Below, one piece after another: positions 28,580 through 36,826 of a DNA stretch of 36,826 nucleotides (the first letter of the stretch is position 1; each line of letters opens with the position of its first letter). The DNA is taken from positions 1-36,826 of the forward strand of contig JAJRZC010000254.1 in the NCBI GenBank assembly GCA_024275435.1, written 5' to 3'. The notes below the pieces were generated by a model. That model was not told where the DNA came from. It saw only the letters and a list, made by a program, of their open reading frames with translations, and did no database searches. This DNA is from Alphaproteobacteria bacterium. Lineage in GTDB: Bacteria; Pseudomonadota; Alphaproteobacteria; Rhizobiales; Hyphomicrobiaceae. The translations under genes and the position numbers were made by a program.

Positions 28580-28996
28580 ATGATAAAATCTGCCCTCGCT
28601 GCCCTCATATTGGCGATGTCGTTTTTTACCTCTGCACAGGCACAAACACCAGCACCAGCAGGTGCCAGTGTCTATTTCATTGAACCCACCGATGGTTCCG
28701 AAATTGAGGGTCCCGTAAAGGTTGTATTCGGTCTTCGAGGAATGGGCGTCGCCCCAGCTGGCACAGATAAACCCAAAACCGGGCACCATCATCTTCTCAT
28801 AGACACCGCCCTCGAAGACTTCACAGATGCAATCCCCAGCGACGAAAAACACATCCATTTCGGTGGAGGTCAGACAGAAACGATAATCGAGCTATCACCG
28901 GGCAAACATACTCTTCAACTCGTTCTGGGCGATAAAAATCATATTCCCCACACACCACCGGTCAAAAGCGAGATCATAACCATCACTGTGAAATAG
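28580..28996 (+). CDS. DUF4399 domain-containing exported protein
   Basis: A 138-residue protein with a signal peptide (IKSALAALILAMSFFTSAQA) and a mature domain with the DUF4399 pattern VYFIEPTDGSEIEGPVKVVF, KTGHHHLLIDT, then HIHFGGGQTE and LSPGKHTLQLVLGDKNHIPH. Clustered histidines suggest metal binding in the periplasm. ATG 28580 has AAAGGA 8 bases upstream; codons upstream of it in frame belong to tlyA's antisense side. It lies against the strand of dxs and tlyA, between genes that usually adjoin. Confidence 0.92.
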   Translation: MIKSALAALILAMSFFTSAQAQTPAPAGASVYFIEPTDGSEIEGPVKVVFGLRGMGVAPAGTDKPKTGHHHLLIDTALEDFTDAIPSDEKHIHFGGGQTETIIELSPGKHTLQLVLGDKNHIPHTPPVKSEIITITVK

Positions 28997-29012
28997 CCAA
29001 ACGAACCCCAAG

Positions 29013-29052
29013 AACCACGCCCTTTTCCAATTATGCGATATCGGGCGTGGTT
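29013..29052. terminator. Hairpin between DUF4399 and the convergent dxs
   Basis: AACCACGCCC (29013-29022) pairs perfectly with GGGCGTGGTT (29043-29052), partly inside the last codons of dxs. There is no long T-run on either strand. It is plausibly a bidirectional terminator or transcript-stabilising structure. Confidence 0.4.
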
Positions 29053-30962
29053 TCATGGGCTGAGGCATGTAACTGGTCTTGCCGGCCCAGAACAGCAAAC
29101 ACCGTGGCGACAATGCTCCGCGCATCAAGTCCAGCTTCAATATACATCTGCTCCGGTTTGCCATGATCAATGAATCGGTCCGGCAACATCATTGCACGCA
29201 CCTTCAAGCCATTATCGAGCAAACCCGAGTGCGCCAGTTCATGCAGGACAAAGCTGCCAAAACCACCAATAGAACCTTCCTCAATGGTAATCAGAACTTC
29301 ATGTTCGCGTGCCAATCGACCAATAAGGTCAACATCAAGTGGTTTGGCAAAGCGCGCATCGGCAACCGTCGTCGACAAGCCGAATGACGCCAGTTCCTCA
29401 GACGCCAGAAGGCATTCCGACAACCGCCCGCCTAACGAAAGCAATGCAACTGACGTGCCTTCACGAATAATACGACCCTTACCGATTTCAAGTGGCACCC
29501 CACGTTCGGGAAGTTTCACACCGGTACCTTCCCCGCGGGGGTAACGAACAGCCGAGGGACGATCATCAATGGCAGCAGAAGTGGCCACCATGTGCTTGAG
29601 ATCAGATTCATCAGCAGCTGCCATAATAACGAACTGCGGCAAACAGCCCAGATAGGCAACATCAAAGCTACCAGCATGTGTTGGCCCATCCGCTCCCACC
29701 AGCCCAGCACGATCAATGGCAAATCTCACAGGCAGCTTTTGGATTGCAATGTCGTGCACAACCTGGTCATAGGCACGTTGTAGAAACGTCGAATAGATCG
29801 CAACAAAAGGCTTATAACCCTCGCAGGCCAATCCACCGGCAAACGTAACAGCATGTTGTTCGGCAATACCAACATCAAACGTCCGTTGTGGAAATTCTTT
29901 ACCAAACAAATCAAGACCGGTGCCCGAGGGCATCGCCGCCGTAATGGCTACGATCTTGTCGTCGTTGCGTGCTTCCTCAATCAAGCTTTGCGCAAAAACC
30001 TTGGTGTAACTTGGGGCCTTGGGCTCTGCTTTCACCTGCGCACCAGTCACCACATTAAACTTGGCAACTCCGTGATATTTGTCGTCCGAGGCCTCTGCGG
30101 GCGCATAGCCCTTACCCTTCTTCGTGACCACATGAACCAGGATGGGCCCTTGTCGCGCCTCACGAACATTCTTCAACACGGGCAAAAGCTGATCAAAGTC
30201 ATGCCCATCTATGGGCCCCACATAATAAAAACCAAGCTCCTCAAACCACATCCCACCTTGCCAGATGTGGCGCGTATATTCCTCCATACGCGCAGCGCGA
30301 CGCTCCCAGGTCTTCGGCAAACGCTTGGCAAGCTGCTTGGCAATATCTCGCATATATAGGTATGTACCGCTCGAGGTAATGCGCGCAAGATAAGCCGACA
30401 TCGCCCCCGTAGGCGGCGCAATGGACATATCGTTATCGTTCAACACAACGATTAATCGCTCATCCCGGCCTCCGGCATTGTTCATCGCCTCGTAGGCCAT
30501 CCCAGCACTCAACGCCCCATCGCCAATAACAGCAATAACGTTGTTGTCCCCCTCATTGAGATCCCGCGCGACAGCCATCCCAAGACCGGCCGAAATGGAT
30601 GTCGATGAATGACCTGCACCAAACGGATCATATATGCTCTCGGAGCGTTTGCTAAAACCAGCCAAACCACCAGGTTGGCGCAAGGTGCTGATCCGTTCTC
30701 GCCTCTCAGTCAGGATCTTGTGGGGATAGGTTTGATGACCGACATCCCAGATCAAGCGATCCTTTGGGGTATTAAAAGTCCAGTGCAACGCCACAGTCAG
30801 CTCAACGACCCCAAGCCCGGCACCCAGATGACCACCTGTTTTCGACACAGCATCAATCATGTCGAGTCTCAGTTCATCTGCTATCGCACGAAGATCAGAG
30901 GAGGGAAAACCACGCAAATCCTCTGGCGAATTGATTTTATCGAGGAGCGGGGTTTTACTCAC
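29031..30962 (-). CDS. dxs: 1-deoxy-D-xylulose-5-phosphate synthase
   Basis: A 643-residue thiamine pyrophosphate enzyme that joins pyruvate and glyceraldehyde 3-phosphate, the first step of the MEP isoprenoid pathway. Motifs: GGHLGAGLG (43-51), [13 protein letters not shown] (72-84), the TPP motif [36 protein letters not shown] with the catalytic Glu, and the DRAG motif ([17 protein letters not shown]). The start codon is GTG. Upstream on the same strand is xseB, about 160 bases away, a common neighbour in alphaproteobacteria. Its need for TPP connects it loosely with thiC. Confidence 0.98.
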   Translation of the reverse strand: MSKTPLLDKINSPEDLRGFPSSDLRAIADELRLDMIDAVSKTGGHLGAGLGVVELTVALHWTFNTPKDRLIWDVGHQTYPHKILTERRERISTLRQPGGLAGFSKRSESIYDPFGAGHSSTSISAGLGMAVARDLNEGDNNVIAVIGDGALSAGMAYEAMNNAGGRDERLIVVLNDNDMSIAPPTGAMSAYLARITSSGTYLYMRDIAKQLAKRLPKTWERRAARMEEYTRHIWQGGMWFEELGFYYVGPIDGHDFDQLLPVLKNVREARQGPILVHVVTKKGKGYAPAEASDDKYHGVAKFNVVTGAQVKAEPKAPSYTKVFAQSLIEEARNDDKIVAITAAMPSGTGLDLFGKEFPQRTFDVGIAEQHAVTFAGGLACEGYKPFVAIYSTFLQRAYDQVVHDIAIQKLPVRFAIDRAGLVGADGPTHAGSFDVAYLGCLPQFVIMAAADESDLKHMVATSAAIDDRPSAVRYPRGEGTGVKLPERGVPLEIGKGRIIREGTSVALLSLGGRLSECLLASEELASFGLSTTVADARFAKPLDVDLIGRLAREHEVLITIEEGSIGGFGSFVLHELAHSGLLDNGLKVRAMMLPDRFIDHGKPEQMYIEAGLDARSIVATVFAVLGRQDQLHASAHETTPDIA

Positions 30963-31126
30963 TGTAATATCTCATCTTTCAGTTTCTTTATTTTTGGTCA
31001 GGTATCACCCGGTCAATCGTTGCTTAACCCAAGCAGCAAAGGTTCCCCACACTAGACCTACAGTCCAAAGAAACAAAGTGGTTGAATCAACGCGGGCCAA
31101 ATGACCAATAAAACCTGAAATACGGC

Positions 31127-31396
31127 TTATTTAGTCGAATCCAGCGGAGCCGTTCCCGTCGCAGCCCCCTCCCCATCAAGCGCGATCTTCTCCACCTTTG
31201 CTTCAGCTTGTTTAAGCAATCGATCGCAATGAACCTTGAGCGCCTGCCCGCGCTCATAGATGGCGATGCTTTCCTCAAGCTCAACATCCCCACGCTCCAA
31301 TCGCCCAACAATGGTTTCCAGTTCCGCCATCGCCCGTTCAAAGCTCATGGTGTTGATTTCAGCCATCTTAGCGGCGTCTTTGGTTTGCGTGCCCAT
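31127..31396 (-). CDS. xseB: Exodeoxyribonuclease VII small subunit
   Basis: An 89-residue protein with the family signature [20 protein letters not shown] followed by [20 protein letters not shown]. It binds the large subunit XseA in the nuclease that degrades single-stranded DNA. AAGGA precedes the ATG. The large subunit gene is not in the window. An in-frame ATG at residue 11 or 17 could shorten the product, but the first one has the best ribosome site. Confidence 0.95.
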   Translation of the reverse strand: MGTQTKDAAKMAEINTMSFERAMAELETIVGRLERGDVELEESIAIYERGQALKVHCDRLLKQAEAKVEKIALDGEGAATGTAPLDSTK

Positions 31397-31525
31397 AAAT
31401 ATGTTTTCGTCCTTGTCTTCTTCACTGACTAGCTAAACCCGAGGTCAGAAACTCTTTTAAGCTTCTGGGTTACACATACTGGAAAAGATTACAGCCAGAA
31501 CCTGTAAGCTCCACACAATTAGACG

Positions 31526-32476
31526 TCACGAGGCGGCATCAATAAGTGCGCGCACATGAACACCAACAGACTTGGCCAGTGCATCCAGGTGGTAACCGCC
31601 TTCCAGCATAGACACAACGCGTCCGCCACAATGCTTGTGGGCAACATCCAGAAGCACTTCGCTTACCCACAGGAAATCCGCCTCAACCAGGCGCAGGTTC
31701 GCAAGTGGATCAGACTCATGAGCATCAAAACCAGCTGAAATTAAAATGAGGTCCGGCGAGAATGCTCGCAGTTCGGGCAAAATGCGCTCGCGATAAGCAT
31801 CCTTAAAGGCCCGACCTGTATCACCGGCGCGCAACGGTGCGTTGCAGATATTTCCAACACCCGTTTCACCAACCGCACCACTGCCGGGAAACAAAGGCAT
31901 CTCATGTGAGGATCCGTAAAACAGGTCCTTATCTTCCCAGAATATGTTTTGCGTACCATTCCCATGATGAACATCAAAGTCGATGACAGCCACACGCTCG
32001 GCACCATACTTGGCACGCGCATGATGAGCCGCAATGGCAATATTCGAAAACAAGCAAAACCCCATAGCCCGCTTAGCTTCGGCATGATGACCTGGCGGGC
32101 GAACCTGACAGAACGCATTTCCAATGGACGAGCTTTCATCCATCACCAGGTCCACAGCACGAATTCCCGCCCCCACCGCACGCAACCCGGCTTCCCAGCT
32201 TCCCGCAGACATGATCGTGTCGGAATCAAGGTAGATCGACGCCATTCCCTCAGTAGGTCGCACACTCTCAATGGCTTCAAAGTATCCTTTTGGATGCGCC
32301 CGGATGATCGCATCTTTCACGTCTTCAAGAAGCGGAGCCTCCTCACGAGTCAAAGCCTTAAATGAGTCATGCGCCAAGACCTTGTCGATAGCACGCATGC
32401 GATCCGGACGCTCGGGATGTCCCGGGCCCGTATCATGGTTCTTGAAACTTTCATGTGTAATAAGCAGGGTCGACAT
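31526..32476 (-). CDS. Histone deacetylase-family zinc amidohydrolase
   Basis: A 316-residue class II HDAC-like enzyme of the acetoin-utilisation/acetylpolyamine amidohydrolase group. The substrate pocket starts with GPGHPERPDRM. The catalytic pair His130-His131 is in RPPGHHAEA, and the zinc ligands are Asp168 and His170 in IDFDVHHGNGTQ and Asp251 in SAGFDAHESDP. The Tyr in EGGYHLDAL stabilises the oxyanion. The substrate may be an acetylpolyamine or acetylated protein. It is followed on the same strand by xseB and dxs; the spacing is about 130 bases. Confidence 0.94.
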   Translation of the reverse strand: MSTLLITHESFKNHDTGPGHPERPDRMRAIDKVLAHDSFKALTREEAPLLEDVKDAIIRAHPKGYFEAIESVRPTEGMASIYLDSDTIMSAGSWEAGLRAVGAGIRAVDLVMDESSSIGNAFCQVRPPGHHAEAKRAMGFCLFSNIAIAAHHARAKYGAERVAVIDFDVHHGNGTQNIFWEDKDLFYGSSHEMPLFPGSGAVGETGVGNICNAPLRAGDTGRAFKDAYRERILPELRAFSPDLILISAGFDAHESDPLANLRLVEADFLWVSEVLLDVAHKHCGGRVVSMLEGGYHLDALAKSVGVHVRALIDAAS

Positions 32477-32601
32477 ATGGCGAATTGTCCCGAGCGTGAG
32501 TTCAAACGTGAAGCAAGCTTACCAAGGCTAACACCCCATGTCACACAAACGGGACAAAACACTCAAAGGCGCATGCTTGACAGTCCATTTTTTGGAGAAT
32601 C

Positions 32602-33525
32602 TCAAGGTAATTTTCCACCCATGAATTCCTGGAGCTTCCATAAACTCAATATCTCCACCCCAGCGGGAGGCTTGCAATCCTGTGGAACGAAAAAATCAGG
32701 TGCCAGAGGTTTGGAAGGGTCAACCCGGTATCCTTCAAAGTCACGCACCCCCCCCACTTCCGCCAGAAAGGTATCATCAATCAGAAAGTTCCCAGTAAAA
32801 CTCTTGGAGTCCTGAGTAAAAATCAAATGAGCAGCATCAGCAATAATCTCTGGTTTACGGCTCATCGACATCAGAGCGTCGCCACCAAGCGCAAACTTTA
32901 TGGCAGCCGTAGCGATAGTGCTGCGAGGCCACAATGCATTAACCGCTATCCCTTTTCGTTTCAGTTCATCAGCCAGTCCCAAAACCGCAAGACTCATCCC
33001 ATATTTTGCAATGGCATATGAGACCTTACCCGAAAACCACATCGGGTTCATATCAAGCGGAGGAGACAACATCAGAATATGTGGGTTGGACGCCTTTTCA
33101 AGATGGGGCAGACAGGCTTTCGACACCAACACGGTGCCGCGCGCATTCACTTGAAACATCAAATCAAAACGTTTCGGGTCGGTCTTCTCTAAAGGCATGA
33201 GCGATATCGCCGACGCATTGTTGACGCAAATATCCACCCCACCAAAAGTCTCGGCAGTCTTAGCAACGGCTGCTTCAATATCTTCCTCACTGCGCACATC
33301 ACACTGGATCGGCAAAGCTTTCCCACCCGCCTTCTCCACCTCCTCAGCCGCTTGGAAAATCGTACCTTCCAACTTTGGGTGCGGCTCTGCCGACTTCGAC
33401 GCAATGGCAATATTGGCGCCATCACGCGCCGCGCGCAGGGCAATCGCCAGACCTATGCCACGGCTCGCGCCGGTAATGAACAGTGTTTTTCCCTGAAGCG
33501 TCGTCACATCAATCTCCACAGTCAT
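32602..33525 (-). CDS. Short-chain dehydrogenase/reductase, HSDL2-like
   Basis: About 307 residues. The NAD(P) motif TGASRGIGLAIALRAARDGA, then NNASAIS, and the catalytic pair YxxxK (SYAIAKYGMS) mark an SDR. The insertions KSAEPHPKLEGTIFQAAEEV and a long C-terminal extension are those of HSDL2-like enzymes, which are tied to fatty acid metabolism in peroxisomes of eukaryotes. The start is uncertain: ATG 33525 is chosen, but GTG 33507 has GGAG 6 bases upstream, and a start at 33555 is in frame. It lies close to a crotonase and an acyl-CoA dehydrogenase. Confidence 0.88.
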   Translation of the reverse strand: MTVEIDVTTLQGKTLFITGASRGIGLAIALRAARDGANIAIASKSAEPHPKLEGTIFQAAEEVEKAGGKALPIQCDVRSEEDIEAAVAKTAETFGGVDICVNNASAISLMPLEKTDPKRFDLMFQVNARGTVLVSKACLPHLEKASNPHILMLSPPLDMNPMWFSGKVSYAIAKYGMSLAVLGLADELKRKGIAVNALWPRSTIATAAIKFALGGDALMSMSRKPEIIADAAHLIFTQDSKSFTGNFLIDDTFLAEVGGVRDFEGYRVDPSKPLAPDFFVPQDCKPPAGVEILSLWKLQEFMGGKLP

Positions 33526-33608
33526 TTCAAAGACGGCCCAGAAACGGCCCACCATTGAACCATACTTATTTGGGCTACGAGCACGAGTATGACCCGCTTC
33601 AACCTAAC

Positions 33609-35351
33609 TCAAGCCCTGCTATTTCTCAGCCATCGCCACAATCTCAGTGGAGACATCAAAGCGCTCCAAATCCATCCCAGAACAGTCCAGATCTGAAGGA
33701 TGATCGTGAGTATCATCATTGGAATGCCCGCAACTGGAAGAAACACCAACAAAAACACGAGTGTTTTAACCACCCGGGCGGCATGATAACCGAAAGCACT
33801 TCGGTATTCAGCTCGTTTTTCTGGTGGCCAGATCATACCCCACACTTCGCGCGATACCGACCAGGCGAAAAGCCCAATAATAATCGAGCCAAGATAGAAC
33901 ATCTGGAAAATCGAAGGAATGCCAGGAACAATTCTGTTATCCAGTTCCTGTTGTCGTTCTTTGTCGCGCATATATGCGCTCACACCCGTCGTGACGACAT
34001 TACCCGTTACGTTGGAAACCACATTCCCAATCCAGTCGCCAACCATATCCGAGTACGGAACAAGGCTCTTTTGAGAATCACCCACAGCCTCCACAATCAC
34101 CCGTCCCCGTCCCTGAGCAGTGGCCGTGACGCGAAAGTGCCCGCCTTCACCAACACCAAGCGCATTGAGAAAATCAGCAAAAGTCGCGCGGTTAATGGCC
34201 TCCTTGAGGCCATCAACTTCCACAGTCTGCCAAAACCAGTTACGCCCTCCCGGCTGCTGCGGCGACGACGAACGGAGTATAATTAAATTAACATCAGCGT
34301 TTCTGGCCCCTTCACGCAGCTGGCCCAGATTCAAACTGCGTTTCGCCCCCGACTGCGTCACATAAAAAAGCGACGGCCCTCGAATTTCACCGGACACAAG
34401 CAGAGTCTGACCTGAAACAGCCGACATGGCTTGAGGCAATGAACCAGGGTCAATTTCATCAACCATCGCCTGTCGTGTTGTCTTATTGAAACGCGGTGAC
34501 GGCGGCAGGCTCGCCCGCGCGCCAGGGCGCAACGAGAGCACCCGGATATCAGCTTTTCTCAAGGGACGCGAAAGCTGCCAGATCGCCTCATCAAACGCCT
34601 TACGCGCCCTAAGAGGAACAACCACCCTGGGCCGCACCTGAGCAACGCGTTCCACACCACCGGCCGTTGAGACGACACTTAAAGGAAAACTTTTTTGGCC
34701 AACGACCAGATGATGCGAACTTCCCTTGGGTAGTTTATCGATAAATTCAGCACGCTCAAAAAGCGATTCTTCACTCAGATACAATGAAAGTTTTTGACTT
34801 ACCGATGTGCCTTCTGGAGCAAGCCTTTGAACAACACGCGACATTTCTTCCGGTGTTGCAGCGGTAAACACATCGCCAGAGCCATTGACAAACTTCCAGT
34901 GACCATCAGACGTCGCATGCGCAGCCAGTGCCAAATGCCCAGGCTTTTGCGGCAGCTTGGAAACAAGACGCGCAGCACCACTGGGAAAATCAAGACCATG
35001 GCGGGCCGACCGCCCCCCCTCGCCAGCTTCACGAAGTATTTTCGTGAATATATTGGCCCGCGCGGGTGTCACAGCGAAGGTGTGCAAGAAATGAGGGCCG
35101 AAAGTGTACGAGGAAGGAACGGCGACAACCTGCACAGATGAACCACCGCACCATAGAAAACTAAGAACCCCACCCACCATGAAGGCAGCAACAACAACTC
35201 CAACAACAGCACCAAGCCCACGCATCCCAAAAAGACGCTTTCCGGGAAGTCGAATTGCCAATTCCTGACTATAAATTTGTTTTCTATTGTGCATCTGCTG
35301 CCTGAGCATGAACGCATGACACCCAGTGCCAAGACCTCTAACCCCCGCCAT
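33609..35351 (-). CDS. Large membrane protein of unknown function
   Basis: About 580 residues. A single membrane segment near the N-terminus (LGAVVGVVVAAFMVGGVLSF) is followed by a long extracytoplasmic part of roughly 350 residues and three C-terminal membrane segments (IFQMFYLGSIIIGLFAWSVS, TLVFLLVFLPVAGIPMMILT, IILQIWTVLGWIWSALMSPL). A basic region close to the end (RLWRWLRNSRA) should be cytoplasmic. Several starts are in frame (TTG 35360, ATG 35351, ATG 35294, ATG 35225) without a clear ribosome site. I recognise no domain. A surface or envelope role is suggested only by the topology. Confidence 0.72.
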   Translation of the reverse strand: MAGVRGLGTGCHAFMLRQQMHNRKQIYSQELAIRLPGKRLFGMRGLGAVVGVVVAAFMVGGVLSFLWCGGSSVQVVAVPSSYTFGPHFLHTFAVTPARANIFTKILREAGEGGRSARHGLDFPSGAARLVSKLPQKPGHLALAAHATSDGHWKFVNGSGDVFTAATPEEMSRVVQRLAPEGTSVSQKLSLYLSEESLFERAEFIDKLPKGSSHHLVVGQKSFPLSVVSTAGGVERVAQVRPRVVVPLRARKAFDEAIWQLSRPLRKADIRVLSLRPGARASLPPSPRFNKTTRQAMVDEIDPGSLPQAMSAVSGQTLLVSGEIRGPSLFYVTQSGAKRSLNLGQLREGARNADVNLIILRSSSPQQPGGRNWFWQTVEVDGLKEAINRATFADFLNALGVGEGGHFRVTATAQGRGRVIVEAVGDSQKSLVPYSDMVGDWIGNVVSNVTGNVVTTGVSAYMRDKERQQELDNRIVPGIPSIFQMFYLGSIIIGLFAWSVSREVWGMIWPPEKRAEYRSAFGYHAARVVKTLVFLLVFLPVAGIPMMILTIILQIWTVLGWIWSALMSPLRLWRWLRNSRA

Positions 35352-35448
35352 GATACACAATCATGAATTCAACATAACCCTGGCTCATGAACTCTCAAAC
35401 GCCCGCAATTTTCTCCACCCCATAAATCCATGAGCTGCTTACACTCGA

Positions 35449-36237
35449 CTAAACGCGTGATTTGCTCAAGAACGCCTGAAATGCAGCGCGCGCCTCAGGA
35501 GATTTCAACCGCTCCTCAAATGCCTGTGCTTCAATCTTGGTGCGTTTGGCAAGTTCTTGTGGATCAGGCCTCAACAAACGTCGAGAAATCGCAAGGGCTT
35601 CCGGTGGTTTTGCAGCCAATCTTCGGGCAGCTTTTAGCGCTTCCTGTTCCACGTCTTCAGGCGCAACGACTCCGTTGACGACCCCGGCTTCGAACATACG
35701 TTGGGCAGAAAACACCTCACCCATAACGAGCAATTCAAATGCGCGATTATACCCCATTCTTGACGGACCAAGCAGGCTTGAAGCAGCCTCAGGTACCAAC
35801 CCCAGGTCAAGAAACGGTGTTGAAAATACGGATCGATCACTGGCATAAACCAAATCACAATGAAGCAGCAACGTGGTCCCAATACCAACAGCCAGACCAT
35901 CAACAGCCGCGATCATCGGTTTTTGTACCAACGGCAAGACATTGATAAACCGAAACACCTCCGCCACTGAACCTTGAAGCGCTTCACGCGCCACCTTGTC
36001 ATCGCTCGCCGATGCCATCGCAAAATCTAAGAAATTGGATATGTCATTGCCCGTGGTAAAGGCCCCTTCACCGCCAAGAAATACATGAATGACAACATCC
36101 GAAGATTTGTCGCCCGCCTCCAAGGCATCACTTAGGGCGCGATACATATCAGGCGAAAGAGCATTCTTTTTATCCGGGCGCGTAAAGCGTAAAGTTTGCA
36201 CGCCACCATCAAGGCCAATCTCAACATCTTGAGTCAT
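35449..36237 (-). CDS. Crotonase, probable delta3-delta2-enoyl-CoA isomerase
   Basis: A 262-residue member of the enoyl-CoA hydratase/isomerase family. Oxyanion-hole blocks are GGEGAFTTGNDISNFL (55-70) and AAVDGLAVGIGTTLLLHCD (110-128). The two hydratase glutamates are absent: the first position is Thr121/122 and the second is Phe142 (TPFLDLG). Instead Glu150 in LVPEAASS stands where ECI2/PECI-type isomerases keep their single catalytic Glu. Isomerisation of unsaturated fatty acyl-CoA is therefore more likely than hydration. An acyl-CoA dehydrogenase gene lies immediately upstream on the same strand. Confidence 0.9.
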   Translation of the reverse strand: MTQDVEIGLDGGVQTLRFTRPDKKNALSPDMYRALSDALEAGDKSSDVVIHVFLGGEGAFTTGNDISNFLDFAMASASDDKVAREALQGSVAEVFRFINVLPLVQKPMIAAVDGLAVGIGTTLLLHCDLVYASDRSVFSTPFLDLGLVPEAASSLLGPSRMGYNRAFELLVMGEVFSAQRMFEAGVVNGVVAPEDVEQEALKAARRLAAKPPEALAISRRLLRPDPQELAKRTKIEAQAFEERLKSPEARAAFQAFLSKSRV

Positions 36238-36265
36238 TATATTTTATTTCCAATTCGATCATTTC

Positions 36266-36826
36266 TTATAACATGTCGACATTCGCACTTAATACCGGAT
36301 CCGCTCCAGATTTCACCGTAGCAGCAAGACCCGCAGCAGCAGGACTGAAGAAGCTTGCAAATACGCGAACAAGCGTAGTCTGATCACGACCCGGTGCATT
36401 GCTCAGCTGGGCTTGAAGTGCGCTTTTTGCTAAAAAAGCGCCACCAGTCGCCACACCAAACAACCGCAGGTAAGGCGTTGCCACCGCCAAGGCGGCATTT
36501 GGATCAGATTTCATCATGGCACCAATCTCCAGGCTAGCTTCCTTCAAAGCAGCCAGGGCAGCAAGCAGCGGTGGTGCACTTAAAGCCAGTTCTGTATTAT
36601 TCGATGCGCCAACAGCCTCAAGGGTTTCAGCCTGATCCTGTAGATGGCGCTCCAAGACCTTTCCCCCCAAAAGCGGCAACTTGCGAGCCACCAGATCAAT
36701 AGCCTGAATGCCGTTTGTTCCCTCATAGATCGGAAAAATACGGGCATCCCGATAATGCTGCGCAGCGCCGGTTTCTTCAATAAATCCCATACCACCGTGA
36801 ACCTGGATCCCCATCTCAGCCACTTG
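36266..36826 (-). CDS. Acyl-CoA dehydrogenase, C-terminal part
   Basis: The gene enters from the right edge; 187 codons are in the window. The block EMGIQVHGGMGFIEETGAAQ, YRDARIFPIYEGTNGIQAID and a further C-terminal helical domain (LPLLGGKVLERHLQDQ onward) are typical of the larger acyl-CoA dehydrogenases with an extra C-terminal domain. It is about 28 bases from the crotonase gene on the same strand and probably in one operon, consistent with fatty acid oxidation. N-terminal residues and the FAD-binding part are outside the window. Confidence 0.95.
   Translation of the reverse strand, partial: QVAEMGIQVHGGMGFIEETGAAQHYRDARIFPIYEGTNGIQAIDLVARKLPLLGGKVLERHLQDQAETLEAVGASNNTELALSAPPLLAALAALKEASLEIGAMMKSDPNAALAVATPYLRLFGVATGGAFLAKSALQAQLSNAPGRDQTTLVRVFASFFSPAAAGLAATVKSGADPVLSANVDML

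Overview
The window looks like chromosomal DNA from an alphaproteobacterium, probably Hyphomicrobiales (Rhizobiales) or a close relative. The reasons are a short aa3-type cytochrome oxidase subunit IV gene, a DUF1285 gene divergent from a MoxR/DUF58/DUF4159 operon, and the order HDAC-like / xseB / dxs / tlyA / RlmD-like. The assignment is an inference from gene content, not a database match. No rRNA, tRNA, insertion sequence, prophage or CRISPR array was seen.

Layout. 1-2400: the N-terminal part of an AsmA/DUF3971-type membrane protein (minus strand), a Bcp/PrxQ peroxiredoxin and a bactofilin, closed by a strong terminator. 2400-4800: a GNAT acetyltransferase, a small lipoprotein, and two tandem paralogous genes for 50-residue secreted peptides. 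4860-12890: DUF1285 divergent from a tight four-gene operon (MoxR ATPase, DUF58, a 990-residue BatA/DUF4159 membrane protein, and a 708-residue VWA/GATase-like membrane protein), a probable envelope-stress or aerotolerance-like system. 13020-18000: a zinc phospholipase C/S1-P1-like domain joined to DUF4332, a catalase, a small four-helix membrane protein and a DUF4349 protein. 18140-20880: a TPP riboswitch followed by a hotdog-type thioesterase-like gene overlapping thiC. 20920-26310: an alpha/beta hydrolase, a secreted HExxH protein, the oxidase subunit IV, several exported or membrane proteins of unknown function, and a sirtuin with an in-frame stop codon. 26390-32480: RNA methyltransferases, DUF4399, dxs, xseB and a histone-deacetylase-like amidohydrolase. 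32600 to the end: an SDR, a large unknown membrane protein, an enoyl-CoA isomerase-like crotonase and the C-terminal end of an acyl-CoA dehydrogenase.

Together this is mostly housekeeping: thiamine and isoprenoid synthesis, rRNA modification, peroxide defence, envelope maintenance and fatty acid oxidation. The least explained items are the paired secreted peptides, the thioesterase-like gene placed under thiamine control, the nuclease/PLC-DUF4332 fusion, the interrupted sirtuin, a perfect 20-bp palindrome upstream of bcp and a nested hairpin near 22.7 kb. The plus strand is visibly rich in A and C and poor in G and T over long stretches, including non-coding ones.
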